From Henckelia pumila (lineage: Eukaryota; Streptophyta; Magnoliopsida; Lamiales; Gesneriaceae), in NCBI RefSeq assembly GCF_033568475.1, contig NW_027331831.1, positions 3,596,001 to 3,660,000 on the forward strand: a stretch of DNA of 64,000 bases, given 5' to 3'. Positions within the stretch are counted from its first letter, which is position 1. The number at the start of each line of letters is the position of its first letter. Both the position numbers and the translations under genes were made by a program. The notes under the pieces are model-generated. The model had not been told where the DNA came from, searched no databases, and saw nothing but the letters and a program-made list of their open reading frames with translations. Of the stretch, positions 63,111 to 64,000 are shown piece after piece.

Positions 63111-64000
63111 AGTGCATTTACATCATTCTAATATCTATGAATTAAGTGAGTCGATTTCTTCTTCATCATTCTACTAGTTCCTCTCGACAGGAGTTTAATC
63201 ATCTACTTCACTGTCCACTCACCCATCTCATATTAATGATAATCCACATTTCTCCCATGATGAAAGTCAACTAATCTTGTAGCTTTAAATCGGATCCATC
63301 TCCTCTAAGGTCGGGTAACCCCAAACTCGACATCTTACCTCAGCCCACACATAAAACCCAGTTCGAATTCAATGCAACTCGATTAATCAGCCCATGCCTA
63401 AAACCCAGTTCGAATTCAATCCAACTTGATTAATGTTTTGCCAACCCACCGGGGTATGAGTGGAAAATTCATGAAACTCAACAAGGTCGGTAGTTGATTT
63501 ACATGACCATAATGAAACAAAATGTACTTACATTTGAATGCTTGACATTTACTGAAAGATCATGTTGTGCACATGTCTTTTAAATTATTTTCTTATTACA
63601 TTCGATTTCTATCTTTGGAGTTTTGCCTTTCTTAGACAAGTGTTAAAGTTGGTAATATTGATTAAATCTGATACGAAATATTCAATATCTAATGATATTT
63701 TGTTTCCCTGATATGTAGGTTCTTATTTATGAAAACAATTTGAAGTTCTATTTAAAGGAGTGCATAGGATCGATCAAAGAAGACAATCAAGAGAGAAAAG
63801 AGTGAAATATAGAGAGCAAAATACATAGAGAAAGTACTGAAAAAATTCTAAAGTATTGAAGATCAATCGTTGAAGAATTTCTGAAGTGTTCATCGCTACT
63901 ACACTGTGTTGCCGAGTAGTGTTGGAAACACTGAAGAACACACGAGTGAAGTGTTGTTCAGAAAGTGTTTCTTTGGTTTTTGTTTTTTGGCTTAGTAATT
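63111..64000. other. Repeat-like DNA at the window end, possible second LTR start
   Basis: It contains a short tandem duplication, TAAAACCCAGTTCGAATTC, at 63352 and 63400. At about 63751-64000 there is TATTTAAAGGAGTGCATAGG followed by a purine-rich stretch with repeated GAAGTGTT/GAACAC words. That would fit the R-U5 part of another LTR running off the window, but no end is visible. No coding region was recognised. Confidence 0.35.

Overview
This is a stretch of plant nuclear DNA, from a eudicot and perhaps an asterid, though the order is only a guess. The genes are split by GT-AG introns, the protein families are plant-type (class II trehalose-phosphate synthase, ABCB transporter, PLATZ, AGD-type ARF GAP), the intergenic DNA is very AT-rich, and plant-style MITE, SINE and LTR remnants lie between genes. 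Nothing prokaryotic is present. All exon models were spliced by hand and checked for reading phase; none is supported by transcripts.

Layout of genes. 1-2240 (+): 3' two-thirds of a class II trehalose-phosphate synthase, cut by the window edge. 3632-6785 (-): a VTT/SNARE-associated Golgi family membrane protein (4 exons, 270 aa). 7518-15151 (-): a complete ABCB transporter (12 exons, 1250 aa), closest to Arabidopsis ABCB2/ABCB10. 20049-22724 (-): a Vma12/TMEM199-type V-ATPase assembly factor (4 exons, 220 aa). 38644-39897 (-): a PLATZ zinc-binding transcription factor (4 exons, 225 aa). 46829-47449 (+): an intronless Cys-rich plant protein of 206 aa. 50699-52047 (+): a small USP-like/adenine-nucleotide-hydrolase-like protein (4 exons, 198 aa). 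53035-57023 (-): an AGD8/9-type ARF GAP (7 exons, 418 aa). These are unrelated housekeeping or regulatory genes; nothing suggests a gene cluster or pathway.

Layout of repeats. The most striking object is 25718-33879: five head-to-tail copies of a 1631-1633 bp unit. The unit joins about 450 bp of flanking DNA to a 1.3 kb non-autonomous TIR element with Mutator-like features. The junctions lie in 4 bp of microhomology (AATC), and the intact right end of the element survives only after the last copy (to 34000). Other Mutator-like non-autonomous elements sit at 17336-17651 (9-bp near-perfect TSD), 57238-58085 (perfect 9-bp TSD), 47715-48557 (inverted sibling of the latter) and 14538-14808 (inside the first ABCB intron). 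A tRNA-derived SINE with a 17-bp TSD is at 16624-16877, a Stowaway-like MITE at 2777-3036, and a short TIR MITE at 52132-52245.

58.6-63.5 kb is a nested transposon block: a GC-richer LTR-like sequence with a 44-bp minisatellite, broken by a 1307-bp solo-LTR-like insertion (TSD AAGAG) and by a second insertion of about 1.9 kb. No previously undescribed protein system was found; the novelty here is in repeat structure, chiefly the satellite-like amplification of a transposon together with its flank.
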